Part shown: piece after piece, positions 17,896 through 26,755 of the stretch
Layout: every line of letters starts with the position of its first letter
Numbering within the stretch: the first letter of the stretch is position 1
Assembly (NCBI RefSeq): GCF_001767295.1
Contig: NZ_CP014944.1
Coordinates: 3,348,001-3,412,000, forward strand
DNA length: 64,000 nucleotides
Source: Colwellia sp. PAMC 20917
GTDB taxonomy: Bacteria > Pseudomonadota > Gammaproteobacteria > Enterobacterales > Alteromonadaceae
Direction: 5' to 3'
Translations under genes and position numbers: made by a program
Notes under the pieces: generated by a model
The model's database searches: none
What the model was told of the DNA's origin: nothing
What the model saw: only the letters and a program-made list of their open reading frames with translations

Positions 17896-18729
17896 GTGAA
17901 AGAATATTTAGATCTCATGCGACATGTTCGTGATAACGGCGTACAAAAATCAGACCGCACAGGTACAGGCACCAAAAGTATTTTTGGTTATCAAATGCGC
18001 TTTGACTTAGCAAAAGGCTTTCCACTGGTCACCACTAAAAAATGTCACTTAAAATCAATAATTCATGAATTATTATGGTTTATTAAAGGCGAGTCTAATA
18101 TCGCTTACTTAAGTGAGAATGGCGTTAAAATTTGGGATGCTTGGGCAACAGAGTCGGGTGAACTAGGGCCTGTATATGGCGTACAGTGGCGTAATTGGCC
18201 ATCAGCCAATGGCGAAACAATTGATCAACTTACACAATTGATTGATGATTTAAAAAACAACCCAGATTCACGACGTCATATTATTACCGCTTGGAATCCT
18301 GCCTTATTACCTGATACATCTATAAGCCCGGCAGAGAATGCTGCACAGGGCAAGCAAGCGTTACCCCCGTGCCATACGCTTTTTCAATTCTATGTACTCA
18401 ATGGCAAGCTGTCGTGTCAATTATATCAACGCAGTGCTGACATTTTTCTAGGTGTACCGTTCAATATTGCAAGTTATGCATTATTTACCATGATGATCGC
18501 CCAAGTTTGTGATTTAGAGCTAGGTGATTTTGTTCATACTTTCGGAGATGCTCATTTATATTCAAACCATATGGAACAAGTTGATGAACAATTGAGTCGC
18601 ACTCCGCTAGCTTTGCCAACCATGAAACTTAATCCCGAGATAAAAAGTATTTTTGATTTTACTTTTGAAGACTTTGAATTAGTGAATTATCAATGCCACG
18701 CTCATATAAAAGCCGCTATATCTGTTTAA
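17896..18729 (+). CDS. thyA: Thymidylate synthase ThyA
   Basis: ThyA methylates dUMP to dTMP with methylene-tetrahydrofolate. The 277-residue protein shows [17 protein letters not shown], the catalytic Cys159 in [33 protein letters not shown] and the C-terminal IKAAISV. Compared with the 264-residue E. coli enzyme it has about 13 extra residues (around [19 protein letters not shown]) just before the active-site cysteine, a region that is variable and longer in some bacteria. I use the GTG at 17896 (VKEYLDLM), which follows AAGGAA by five bases and matches the family start; an in-frame ATG-type start at 17860 adds 12 non-family residues. Confidence 0.96.
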   Translation: MKEYLDLMRHVRDNGVQKSDRTGTGTKSIFGYQMRFDLAKGFPLVTTKKCHLKSIIHELLWFIKGESNIAYLSENGVKIWDAWATESGELGPVYGVQWRNWPSANGETIDQLTQLIDDLKNNPDSRRHIITAWNPALLPDTSISPAENAAQGKQALPPCHTLFQFYVLNGKLSCQLYQRSADIFLGVPFNIASYALFTMMIAQVCDLELGDFVHTFGDAHLYSNHMEQVDEQLSRTPLALPTMKLNPEIKSIFDFTFEDFELVNYQCHAHIKAAISV

Positions 18730-18787
18730 ATACAAACTTCATCGACTGAGCAATTGCACGTTATTGTTTCAGTCGTAGTTGGGGCTA

Positions 18788-19044
18788 TTAACCATGCATA
18801 GTGAAAAATTTAGCTAATAAGGTTTGCTCATTTTCACTATGCTTTAGATCTTTTTTGATACAACCGATAGGACAAACGCCAATACAAGTCGGCTTATCAT
18901 TATGGCCAACACATTCAGTGCATCCATCCACGTCAATCTCATAAATCATGTTACCCAATGCAATAGCCTCATTAGGACATGCTAGTTAGCACCTATGACA
19001 GTTAATACATATATATCTTCTAAAATCAGTGCATCTAGATCCAC
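18788..19044 (-). pseudogene. Broken YfhL-type 2[4Fe-4S] ferredoxin
   Basis: Reading the minus strand gives ALILEDI, then after a two-base frame change CINCHRC, a TAA stop, LAC, then PNEAIALGNMIYEIDVDGC, TECVGHNDKPTCIGVCPIGC and a tail ending FFTMHG. This is the YfhL family (E. coli YfhL: [21 protein letters not shown] ... CTECVGHYETPTC...VCP), with eight cysteines for two clusters. The reading frame is broken twice near the N-terminus. An extra TA in the run ATATATAT (about 19005–19014) shifts the frame, and a TAA replaces a residue between the third and fourth cysteines of the first motif (about 18984–18989). The rest is intact, suggesting recent loss, or a sequencing error in one or both places. 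Confidence 0.75.
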
Positions 19045-19208
19045 TGCTATAACGGACGTAATATCTTTAATAAAGTCGTTTGTTTGATAAATATACAGCA
19101 TTGAAAAATTTACTAATATTTGACCTAAAATAATAATATAAGCAAAAAAGTGTGCTACTTTTTAATGTAATACAATCGATAATTGACAATAATAATTAAG
19201 GTGAGACT

Positions 19209-20051
19209 ATGGGAACTGAAAATGCCCTTTATACAATTTTAGTAGAAAAAATTAAACAAGATGCGCTTGTACTCCCAACCTTGCCAGAAGTAGCACTGAA
19301 AGTGCGCCAAGCGGCGGATGATTCAAACATTAACTTAAAAGAAATGAGCGATATTATTGGTCATGACCCTGCTTTATCTTTAGGTATGTTGAAAGTAGCG
19401 AATAGCGCTATTTTAGGACGTTCTGTTAAAGTTGAAACAGTCAACCAGGCTGTTACTCGCATTGGGTTGCGCCAAATCAAAAGTATCGCAACAGCGATGG
19501 CGTTAGAGCAAGTATTTGTTTCAAAAAATGAAATAGTTTCAATGTATTTGAAAAAGTCATGGAAAAAAACCGTCGACGTAGCCTCGGTTGCCATCAGTTT
19601 AATGACTTTTTATATTCAAGACCATAAACACACATCATTAACGTTAGATACCTTAACATTGGCGGCATTGGTTCATAATATTGGTGTTTTACCGATTTTA
19701 ACTGAAGCTGAAAATCATCCTGATGTTTTCGCTAACCCGACTTTTTTACAGCAAGCTATTGCTAAGTTAGCTGCGGATATTGGTGGAGAAGTGACTAAAG
19801 CGTGGGGATTCTCAGATGAATTTACCACCTTAGTAACCAGTTGGAGTGATTTAACGGTATTACCTCCTGAAACTCATTATTTGGATTTCATTCGTGCAGG
19901 TGCTATTCATAACGGTATTTTCAAGAATGTATCGACCTGTGAAGTGTTATTAAAAAGCTATGTGAATAAAGGTATTTTACCCGACGTGGACTTTATGGAA
20001 AGTGAAAGATTTCAACAGATGGTTACTGATGTAAAAACTATGTTTAGTTAA
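19209..20051 (+). CDS. HDOD-domain signalling protein
   Basis: The 280-residue protein carries an HDOD domain over about residues 10–215 (LPTLPEVALKVRQAADD, IGHDPALSLGMLKVANSA, VNQAVTRIGLRQIKSIA, ALVHNIGVLPIL). HDOD is a non-catalytic relative of the HD phosphohydrolases, found in proteins that relay signals in motility and stress responses. There is no GGDEF, EAL or receiver domain here, so it acts alone or as an adaptor. AAGGTG precedes the ATG by seven bases. It is a single-gene unit that ends at a bidirectional terminator shared with tolC. The specific pathway is unknown. Confidence 0.9.
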   Translation: MGTENALYTILVEKIKQDALVLPTLPEVALKVRQAADDSNINLKEMSDIIGHDPALSLGMLKVANSAILGRSVKVETVNQAVTRIGLRQIKSIATAMALEQVFVSKNEIVSMYLKKSWKKTVDVASVAISLMTFYIQDHKHTSLTLDTLTLAALVHNIGVLPILTEAENHPDVFANPTFLQQAIAKLAADIGGEVTKAWGFSDEFTTLVTSWSDLTVLPPETHYLDFIRAGAIHNGIFKNVSTCEVLLKSYVNKGILPDVDFMESERFQQMVTDVKTMFS

Positions 20052-20073
20052 TAACAATAAAGTTGTAGACAAT

Positions 20074-20101
20074 AAAAAACCCTGAAATATCAGGGTTTTT
20101 T
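20074..20101. terminator. Bidirectional intrinsic terminator between the HDOD gene and tolC
   Basis: AAAAACCCTGA and TCAGGGTTTTT flank a four-base loop. A-runs and T-runs on both sides make it work for both the plus-strand HDOD gene and the minus-strand tolC. Confidence 0.9.
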
Positions 20102-20157
20102 TATATCTATAATTTTTATACCTACAATTAATACTTCACAAAGGAAGTTTAATAAGC

Positions 20158-21519
20158 TTACTTAGCGGCACTTAACCCTTGATTGATGTTGACTAAGTCT
20201 TGCTCACTGATCGTACCTGCCGCACGTTTTAACGATAAAATTGATTGTACATAATTATAGCGCGTTGATGATAAGTTACGTTTTGCGTTATATAAATTAC
20301 GCGTGCTATCTAATACATCAACAATAGTACGAGTTCCTACTTCAAAACCAGCTTCGGTTGCTTTTAATGCACTATCAGCACTAACAACAGATTGCTCAAG
20401 GGCTTTGATTGCCGAAACGGCAGCAATAACAGTGTTGTATGCATTACGTGTATTACGAACAACATTACGATAAGTTAATTCTAAATCTTGACTAGCAGCA
20501 ACATAGTTGCTTTGTGCCTCGCGAACAGCACTTGACGTAGCGCCACCAGAATAAATAGGTACGTTTAACGTTATGCCGATAGACTGACTATCTAAAGCTG
20601 GGTTTTCAAAAGTGGCATTGTTTACTTCGTTATCTTGATCTCTAGCACCATAACTGCCCGATAAACTTAATGTTGGATAATGACCAGATCTTGCGATATT
20701 AATATTCTCTTTAGCGACATCAACCGCTATTTTTTGGCTAATTAAATCTAAATTTTTTGCTTCTGCTGTTTGTTGCCATTCGTTTGCGCTGTCGGGTATA
20801 GGGCGCGAGGTACTGAAACGTTCAGTGTTTAAAACACTTAAGTCTCTTGGATACACATTGGTAATTACCCTTAATGCTTCTTCTGCAGTGTAAACACTGT
20901 TTTCAGCGCGAATTTCAGAAGTAACGGCATTATCGTATTGCGACTGTGCTTCATGCACGTCTGTTACCGCTTTTAGACCAACAGAGTAACGTTGCTTTGT
21001 CTGTTCTAATTGACGCTCAATAGCCGCTTTCTCTGCTTTAGCAAAATCTAAATCGTCTTTAGCACTTAAAACATCAAAATAAGCGGTCGTTACTCTAACA
21101 ATCAACTCTTGTTTTGCTGCTTGATAAGAAACATCACTGCGGTGCGCGGCTTTTTTGGCATTATCTAATCTTAGCCATGTACTATGATTGTATAATGGCA
21201 TACTTAAACTCAAGCCATAGCGCAAAGTATCAGATTTATTGGTCAATGTTCTATTTGATGATTGTCCATCATCCGATGTTGGAATAAATTGATCTTTACT
21301 TATTGTGTAGCTAGCTGCAGCACTGATCTCTGGTAATAAAACAGCTCTGGCTTGATCTATGCCTTCTTTTGATGCGTTAAATAAAGCCTGTGATCTCAAT
21401 ACGGTAGGATCATTTTTTTGTGCTTGTTGATAAACGCTCAATAAATCTTCAGCGTTAACTAACGTAGTATTAGTTACACAAACCAAACCAATGATCAGTG
21501 CCGTAATTGTTTTTTTCAT
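20158..21519 (-). CDS. tolC: Outer-membrane efflux channel TolC
   Basis: TolC forms the trimeric outer-membrane duct for RND and ABC pumps and for type I secretion. The 453-residue protein begins with a signal peptide (MKKTITALIIGLVCVTNTTLVNA) followed by EDLLSVYQQAQKNDP, the typical mature TolC start. It has the duplicated helical-barrel repeats (LIVRVTTAYFDVLSAKDDLDFA and a second copy around YRNVVRNTRNAYNTVIA) and the GTRTIVDVLDSTRNLYNA motif. The position divergent from nudF, yqiB, cpdA and parE is the same as in E. coli, which supports orthology. Confidence 0.95.
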   Translation of the reverse strand: MKKTITALIIGLVCVTNTTLVNAEDLLSVYQQAQKNDPTVLRSQALFNASKEGIDQARAVLLPEISAAASYTISKDQFIPTSDDGQSSNRTLTNKSDTLRYGLSLSMPLYNHSTWLRLDNAKKAAHRSDVSYQAAKQELIVRVTTAYFDVLSAKDDLDFAKAEKAAIERQLEQTKQRYSVGLKAVTDVHEAQSQYDNAVTSEIRAENSVYTAEEALRVITNVYPRDLSVLNTERFSTSRPIPDSANEWQQTAEAKNLDLISQKIAVDVAKENINIARSGHYPTLSLSGSYGARDQDNEVNNATFENPALDSQSIGITLNVPIYSGGATSSAVREAQSNYVAASQDLELTYRNVVRNTRNAYNTVIAAVSAIKALEQSVVSADSALKATEAGFEVGTRTIVDVLDSTRNLYNAKRNLSSTRYNYVQSILSLKRAAGTISEQDLVNINQGLSAAK

Positions 21520-21715
21520 GAGTGAGCTATTCCTTTGAGTGTGCCATGTACGCTATATTTTTATGATACTATCGTATCTTGATTTTTGAATTAGCTAAAT
21601 ATAATAAGTGTTTGCGAATGCATTCTAGTGTAACAAAATGTTTTATGCTAGTGGTCGCTTTATTATAGTATCTTCATTTATTTAAAATTTTTTATATGGG
21701 AAATAAAGCCACTCA

Positions 21716-22354
21716 ATGTCTAACAAAAATATAAAGCCATCAAAGTTTTCAAATGAAGACGTCACCATTTATCAACAAAAAACCTGCTACCAAGGTGTTT
21801 TTAAAATGGATGAGTATCAACTTAGCCATCGATTATTTGATGGTGGTGAAAGTAAAGTATTAACGCGCGAAGTCTTTGAACGTGGTCATGCGGTAGTCGT
21901 TATTCCTTATGATGCGATCTCTGATCGCGTTGTGTTAATCGAACAATTTCGAGTTGGCGCTATTGGTCAAGGAGACACACCATGGCTATTAGAGTTTGTC
22001 GCCGGTATGTTTGGTCAAGATGAATCACCTATTGATGTTGCTATTCGAGAAGCTAAAGAAGAAGCCGACTTAACCTTAAATGCTAATCAACTCGATAAAG
22101 TGCTGGAGTATTTTTCAAGTCCTGGTGGTATGAGCGAAGTTATACATTTATATGTTGCTAATATAGATAGCAAAAATGTCTCAGGCGTGCATGGTTTAGA
22201 AACTGAAAGTGAAGATATTTTGTTGCATGTTATGTCAAGAGAGCAAGCCATGTCGTTGTTAGAAAATGGAAAAATCACCAATGCAGCAACAATAATTGGG
22301 TTACAATGGCTACAAAATAACTTTCATCAACTACAGCAGAAATGGTCTTCGTAA
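21716..22354 (+). CDS. nudF: ADP-ribose pyrophosphatase NudF
   Basis: NudF hydrolyses ADP-ribose to AMP and ribose 5-phosphate. The 212-residue product has YQLSHRLFDGG and VLIEQFRVGA upstream of a Nudix box beginning at GMFGQDESPIDVAIREAKEEA and ending EADL, and YFSSPGGMSEVIHLYVA after it; these identify the ADP-ribose branch. It opens a five-gene run (nudF, yqiB, cpdA, yqiA, parE) in the E. coli order. Its TAA stop is directly followed by the ATG of yqiB, which points to co-translation. Confidence 0.95.
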   Translation: MSNKNIKPSKFSNEDVTIYQQKTCYQGVFKMDEYQLSHRLFDGGESKVLTREVFERGHAVVVIPYDAISDRVVLIEQFRVGAIGQGDTPWLLEFVAGMFGQDESPIDVAIREAKEEADLTLNANQLDKVLEYFSSPGGMSEVIHLYVANIDSKNVSGVHGLETESEDILLHVMSREQAMSLLENGKITNAATIIGLQWLQNNFHQLQQKWSS

Positions 22355-22849
22355 ATGATACAGCAAAATAAAAAATATCAGCCAAGATTATCAACCTTAA
22401 TGAATCTTTGTGACGTTAATTATATGTTTTTAGTTCGCTTATTGGCCAGTCATAACGATGAAGAAGCGGTTGGTGATGAGCGGTGTTTTTTTATTTCTGA
22501 TTTTTTATCTTATAAGATAACAATACTCGAAATTACTCGTTACACCAGCTTGGTGAGTATTTGCCAAGAGCTGCCTAAGACAAAACCAGTAGTTACTGAA
22601 GAAGATAACAATAATAAAACGGTATTTGACCACATTTTACGTCCCAAAATGATTATCCGTTTATATCATGATGCTCGAATGGCTGAGGTGATCAGTAATC
22701 AAGACATTAAACAAGTTCAACCTCGTTACGATTACCCCAATAGTAAAATGCATTTACCTGATGAAAAAGAGCAAATTAATCAGTTCCTTAAAGAATGGCT
22801 GCAACTTTGTTTAAAGTTAGGCCAAGTCAATTTATCACTTCTTGAGTAA
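22355..22849 (+). CDS. yqiB: DUF1249 family protein YqiB
   Basis: The 164-residue protein matches the YqiB/DUF1249 family (YQPRLSTLMNLCDVNYMFLVRLL and the conserved KMIIRLYHDARMAEV and YPNSKMHLPDEKEQIN..L.EWL stretches). Its function is unknown. It begins without a gap after nudF and ends five bases before cpdA. No signal peptide or membrane segment is visible, so it is probably cytoplasmic. Confidence 0.92.
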   Translation: MIQQNKKYQPRLSTLMNLCDVNYMFLVRLLASHNDEEAVGDERCFFISDFLSYKITILEITRYTSLVSICQELPKTKPVVTEEDNNNKTVFDHILRPKMIIRLYHDARMAEVISNQDIKQVQPRYDYPNSKMHLPDEKEQINQFLKEWLQLCLKLGQVNLSLLE

Positions 22850-22854
22850 TCCTT

Positions 22855-23616
22855 TTGTCTTCTATTTTTAAAATTGCGCAAATAAGCGACTGCCATTTGT
22901 TTTCTCAAACGGATGGTTTGCATCATGGTGCTAATGTTTACCATAATTTAGTCAGTGTTTTAGACGATATTAAAAATCTGCATTTAGTAGATGCTATTGT
23001 ATTCACCGGTGATATTACTCAAGACCATAGTGAAAAGTCTTATCAACTTTTTGTGCAAGCGGTTGTTGAAAGTGACATAGCGATACCTTTTTATTATTTG
23101 GCGGGTAATCATGATGAACTCGAGTTATTGGATAAATATTTATCTGTTCCTCCTTTTAATCGTGAAAAAGTCTTTAATGATAAATATTGGCAAATTGTTT
23201 TACTTAACAGTAAAAGTGAAACGCCGAAAGGTCTGGTAACACCAAGCGATTTATCTGCATTTGAGTCAATCGTTGATGGTAATAAACATCAATTAGTGAT
23301 GATGCATCATCACCCATTAGATGTTGGTTATTTTATTGATCAACACGGTTTAGAAAATCAAGCAGAGTTTTGGCAAACGATTAATAAGTTTTCGAGTATT
23401 AAAGCCATTACCTGTGGTCATGTGCATCAAGCATTAACCTTGTATTCAGACCAATCACCAGCCATACCCTTATTTACCTGTCCCGCTACATCGATTCAAT
23501 TTGACACGAATAAAAGCGCTGGTGCTTCAAATGGGCAAGGGCCAGGCTATCGTGTTTTTTCGCTATTTACTAATGGAAAAATAAAGTCAGACAGCTACTT
23601 TTTAACAAAGGAATAA
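22855..23616 (+). CDS. cpdA: 3',5'-cyclic-AMP phosphodiesterase CpdA
   Basis: CpdA hydrolyses cAMP and so lowers CRP activity. The 253-residue calcineurin-like enzyme shows the metal-binding blocks in order: ISDCHLF (D-x-H), FTGDITQDHS (GD), LAGNHDE (GNHD), MMHHHPLDVG and CGHVHQA (GHVH). The start is TTG 22855, reading SSIFKIAQISDCHL; no ATG or GTG lies in frame between it and the yqiB stop. The gene ends with TAA one base before the yqiA ATG. Confidence 0.94.
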   Translation: MSSIFKIAQISDCHLFSQTDGLHHGANVYHNLVSVLDDIKNLHLVDAIVFTGDITQDHSEKSYQLFVQAVVESDIAIPFYYLAGNHDELELLDKYLSVPPFNREKVFNDKYWQIVLLNSKSETPKGLVTPSDLSAFESIVDGNKHQLVMMHHHPLDVGYFIDQHGLENQAEFWQTINKFSSIKAITCGHVHQALTLYSDQSPAIPLFTCPATSIQFDTNKSAGASNGQGPGYRVFSLFTNGKIKSDSYFLTKE

Positions 23617-23617
23617 A

Positions 23618-24217
23618 ATGTCTAAACAGGTTAATATTTTATATCTACATGGTTTTAATTCATCACCACAATCGATGAAAGCGCAACTGACAAAGCATTA
23701 TTTTAATGAACATTTTCCCGAAGTCTCATTTTTTAGCCCTCAGTTAGCTTCGTCACCAACGGCTGTTATCGAACAATTAACGACACTAATAGACTCAAAA
23801 AGCGATAGAGAAAACATTTGGTATTTTATTGGTTCATCACTAGGTGGCTATTTTTCAACGTATTTATCAGAGAAATATCGAGGCAAAGCCGTATTAATTA
23901 ATCCTGCGGTAAAGCCCTTTGAATTATTAGTCGATTATTTAGGTGAGCAAACTAATCCTTACACGCAGGAAGTTTATTACATTGAAAAGCATTTCATTGA
24001 GTCATTAAAAAGTCTTGAACAACAATTTATTTCGAAAAATAATTACTTGGTCATGGTACAAACAGGCGATGAAGTGTTAGATTATCAAAAAGCTGTCGAT
24101 AAATATTGTGACTGCCAAATAATTGTCCAGCAAGGCGGGGATCACAGCTTTATTGATTACTCGAAAGTGTTACCTAAAATTGCGATGTTTTTTAATTTAT
24201 ACCCAAAAAGTCAATAA
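23618..24217 (+). CDS. yqiA: YqiA-type esterase
   Basis: The 199-residue alpha/beta hydrolase begins VNILYLHGFNSSPQS and has the nucleophile elbow GSSLGGYFS, INPAVKPFELL, and a late D..(GGDHSF) histidine loop. This is the UPF0227/YqiA family, which has esterase activity on short acyl esters in E. coli; the natural substrate is unknown. The SD AAAGGAA overlaps the end of cpdA. It precedes parE by 57 bases. Confidence 0.93.
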   Translation: MSKQVNILYLHGFNSSPQSMKAQLTKHYFNEHFPEVSFFSPQLASSPTAVIEQLTTLIDSKSDRENIWYFIGSSLGGYFSTYLSEKYRGKAVLINPAVKPFELLVDYLGEQTNPYTQEVYYIEKHFIESLKSLEQQFISKNNYLVMVQTGDEVLDYQKAVDKYCDCQIIVQQGGDHSFIDYSKVLPKIAMFFNLYPKSQ

Positions 24218-24274
24218 AGTAGACCAATAGGTATTAAAACATTTTTTAATCATAATCATTATTAGAATAGTTAA

Positions 24275-26161
24275 ATGAGCGAACAATATAATTCAGACTC
24301 CATTGAAGTCCTCAGTGGTCTAGACCCAGTACGACACCGTCCAGGTATGTACACAGATACTTCTCGCCCTAATCACTTAGGACAAGAAGTTATTGATAAC
24401 TCGGTTGATGAGGCTTTGGCTGGGCATGCGCAAAATATCACCGTTGTGCTCGATAAAGACCAATCACTCGAAATTATTGATGATGGTCGAGGTATGCCAA
24501 CCGATATTCATCCCGAAGAAGGTGTATCAGGTGTTGAGCTTATTTTCTGTAAACTTCATGCCGGTGGTAAATTTTCTAATAAAAATTATCAATTTTCTGG
24601 TGGTTTGCATGGTGTTGGCATTTCTGTGGTTAACGCACTTTCTACCCGCGTTGATGTTTCAGTTCGCCGTGACAGCAAAGTGTATGAAATGGCTTTTGAG
24701 CATGGCGAAAAAGTTGAAGAGTTACATGAAACCGGTACGGTTGGCCGAAGAAATACCGGTTCACGCGTAAAGTTTTGGCCTGATCCTAAATATTTTGACT
24801 CAGCAAATTTTTCAGTGCGTCGCTTAGTTCATTTATTAAAAGCGAAAGCTGTTTTATGTCCAGGCTTGACCATCAAGTTTCATGACAAGAATGAAGATAA
24901 AAAATATCAATGGTATTACGAAGATGGTTTAGTCGACTATCTGAAAGATTCTCTTAAAAGCTGTATTTGTTTACCTGAAGATCCTTTTGTTGGGACTTTT
25001 TCTTCTTCGCATGAAACAGCTGATTGGGCAGTAACTTGGCTCTCTGAAGGTGGTGAGGGCATTGGAGAGAGTTATGTTAATTTAATTCCAACCATCCAAG
25101 GTGGTACACACGTTAATGGTTTACGCCAAGGTTTATTGGAGTCAATGCGCGAGTTTTGTGAATTTAGAAATCTCATTCCTCGTGGTGTAAAATTAACGCC
25201 AGATGATATATGGGACAAATGTTCATATATTTTATCGGTGAAAATGCAAGAACCACAATTTGCAGGACAAACTAAAGAACGCTTATCTTCTCGACAATGC
25301 GCCGCTTTCGTTACCGGTGTGGTAAAAGATTCTTTTAGTTTATGGTTAAATGAACACACTGAAATCGCAGAAAACCTTGCTGAATTTTGTATTTCAAATG
25401 CACAGCGACGTTTGCGTGCCAGCAAAAAAATTATTCGTAAAAAAATTACTCAAGGACCTGCTTTACCTGGGAAATTAACTGATTGTGGCAGTCAAGATAT
25501 TGCCCGAACAGAATTATTTTTAGTGGAAGGAGACTCGGCAGGAGGTAGTGCTAAACAAGCAAGAGATCGTGAGTTTCAGGCAATTATGCCGCTTAGAGGT
25601 AAAATTTTAAATACCTGGGAAGTCGATTCCGGACAAATACTGGCTTCACAAGAGGTCCATGATATTTCAGTGGCATTAGGCATAGATCCCGATAGCGATG
25701 ATTTATCAGAATTGCGCTACGGTAAAATTTGTATTCTTGCCGATGCCGATTCCGATGGTCTTCATATTGCGACGTTATTATGTGCTTTATTCATGCAGCA
25801 CTTTTTACCCTTAGTGCAACGCGGCCATGTTTATGTGGCTATGCCACCACTTTATCGTATCGATGTCGGTAAAGAAGTTTTCTATGCCTTAGATGAAGCC
25901 GAAAAAGACGGTGTTTTAGATCGAATAGAAGCTGAGAAAAAACGTGGTAAAGTTAATGTACAACGTTTTAAAGGTCTGGGTGAAATGAACCCTCTACAAC
26001 TACGCGAAACGACTATGGATCCCAATACACGTCGTTTAGTGCAATTAACGGTAGATGAGCACTCTGAAACGATGGAGTTAATGGATATGCTACTGTCAAA
26101 AAAACGTAGTCCAGATAGAAAAACATGGCTGCAAAGTAAAGGTGACATGGTAGAAATTTAG
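24275..26161 (+). CDS. parE: DNA topoisomerase IV subunit B ParE
   Basis: ParE is the ATPase subunit of topoisomerase IV, which decatenates daughter chromosomes together with ParC (not in this window). The 628-residue protein contains the GHKL ATPase (VIDNSVDEALAG, DDGRGMP, GGLHGVGISVVNALS), the transducer lysine region (QTKERLSS), the Toprim EGDSAGGSAKQ and DADSDG motifs, and the C-terminal QRFKGLGEMNP. Length fits E. coli ParE (630). It closes the nudF–parE run and is followed by a terminator. Confidence 0.97.
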   Translation: MSEQYNSDSIEVLSGLDPVRHRPGMYTDTSRPNHLGQEVIDNSVDEALAGHAQNITVVLDKDQSLEIIDDGRGMPTDIHPEEGVSGVELIFCKLHAGGKFSNKNYQFSGGLHGVGISVVNALSTRVDVSVRRDSKVYEMAFEHGEKVEELHETGTVGRRNTGSRVKFWPDPKYFDSANFSVRRLVHLLKAKAVLCPGLTIKFHDKNEDKKYQWYYEDGLVDYLKDSLKSCICLPEDPFVGTFSSSHETADWAVTWLSEGGEGIGESYVNLIPTIQGGTHVNGLRQGLLESMREFCEFRNLIPRGVKLTPDDIWDKCSYILSVKMQEPQFAGQTKERLSSRQCAAFVTGVVKDSFSLWLNEHTEIAENLAEFCISNAQRRLRASKKIIRKKITQGPALPGKLTDCGSQDIARTELFLVEGDSAGGSAKQARDREFQAIMPLRGKILNTWEVDSGQILASQEVHDISVALGIDPDSDDLSELRYGKICILADADSDGLHIATLLCALFMQHFLPLVQRGHVYVAMPPLYRIDVGKEVFYALDEAEKDGVLDRIEAEKKRGKVNVQRFKGLGEMNPLQLRETTMDPNTRRLVQLTVDEHSETMELMDMLLSKKRSPDRKTWLQSKGDMVEI

Positions 26162-26182
26162 CCACATTTAGTTTTTAACACC

Positions 26183-26211
26183 AAAGCATGAGTTAACTCA
26201 TGCTTTTTTTT
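26183..26211 (+). terminator. Intrinsic terminator after parE
   Basis: AAAGCATGAGTT and AACTCATGCTTT form a 24-base perfect palindrome (26183–26206), followed by T residues. It lies 21 bases after the parE stop. Confidence 0.88.
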
Positions 26212-26252
26212 GCGCATTTTATCTAGCCACTGCTTTTATTTAAAAAGGTTAT

Positions 26253-26315
26253 TTGCATACACTTTCAATATAAAATAACATATGATTTACCATATATATG
26301 AAAAATCATATGTTA
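26253..26315 (+). promoter_or_regulatory. Promoter and operator-like inverted repeat upstream of arsR
   Basis: TTGCAT (26253–26258) and TAACAT (26276–26281) are spaced by 17 bases. The -10 element lies in the left arm of a perfect 13-base inverted repeat: TAACATATGATTT (26276–26288) and AAATCATATGTTA (26303–26315), 14 bases apart. A dimeric ArsR bound there would block the promoter. Binding by this ArsR is inferred. Confidence 0.6.
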
Positions 26316-26376
26316 GCTATATATTGTTATTTTATATATGCTCCAAATTAGCTTTCGGATAAATGCGGTGCCAGTT

Positions 26377-26733
26377 ATGAATAATGATAGGGTGGTTCAA
26401 TTTTTTAAAAATTTAGCTGATGATACTCGGCTAAAAATAATCTTACTTATACAAACGGAAAAAGAATTGTGTGTCTGTGAATTAACGTCCGCTTTGTCTT
26501 TATCCCAACCTAAAATATCACGTCATATTGCTCAACTTAAATTACATCATATTCTCAGTGAACGAAAAGTAGGACGCTGGGTTTTTTATAGTCTCGTTGA
26601 TGCTATGCCACTTTGGCAAAAAGAAGTCATCGAGTTATCAAGTCTTAACAATCAAGCATATTTAAGCGCATGTGTAACAAACCTTATTGATATGGGCAAT
26701 CGTCCAAGCAGACAGCAAAAATGTTGCGAATAA
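26377..26733 (+). CDS. arsR: ArsR-family arsenic-responsive repressor
   Basis: This winged-helix repressor binds the ars operator and is released by As(III) or Sb(III). The 118-residue product MNNDRVVQFFKNLADDTRL has the ArsR DNA-binding helix (LSLSQPKISRHIAQLK). Cys32 and Cys34 sit in ELCVCEL, the same positions as in the plasmid R773 ArsR; a C-terminal CC pair is extra. ATG 26377 matches the family start; an in-frame TTG-type start at 26338 would add 13 residues that do not look like the family. It is followed after 22 bases by the GAPDH gene, consistent with an arsR–gapdh–arsJ operon. Confidence 0.92.
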   Translation: MNNDRVVQFFKNLADDTRLKIILLIQTEKELCVCELTSALSLSQPKISRHIAQLKLHHILSERKVGRWVFYSLVDAMPLWQKEVIELSSLNNQAYLSACVTNLIDMGNRPSRQQKCCE

Positions 26734-26755
26734 CCGAAATAAAGAGGAATAAATC

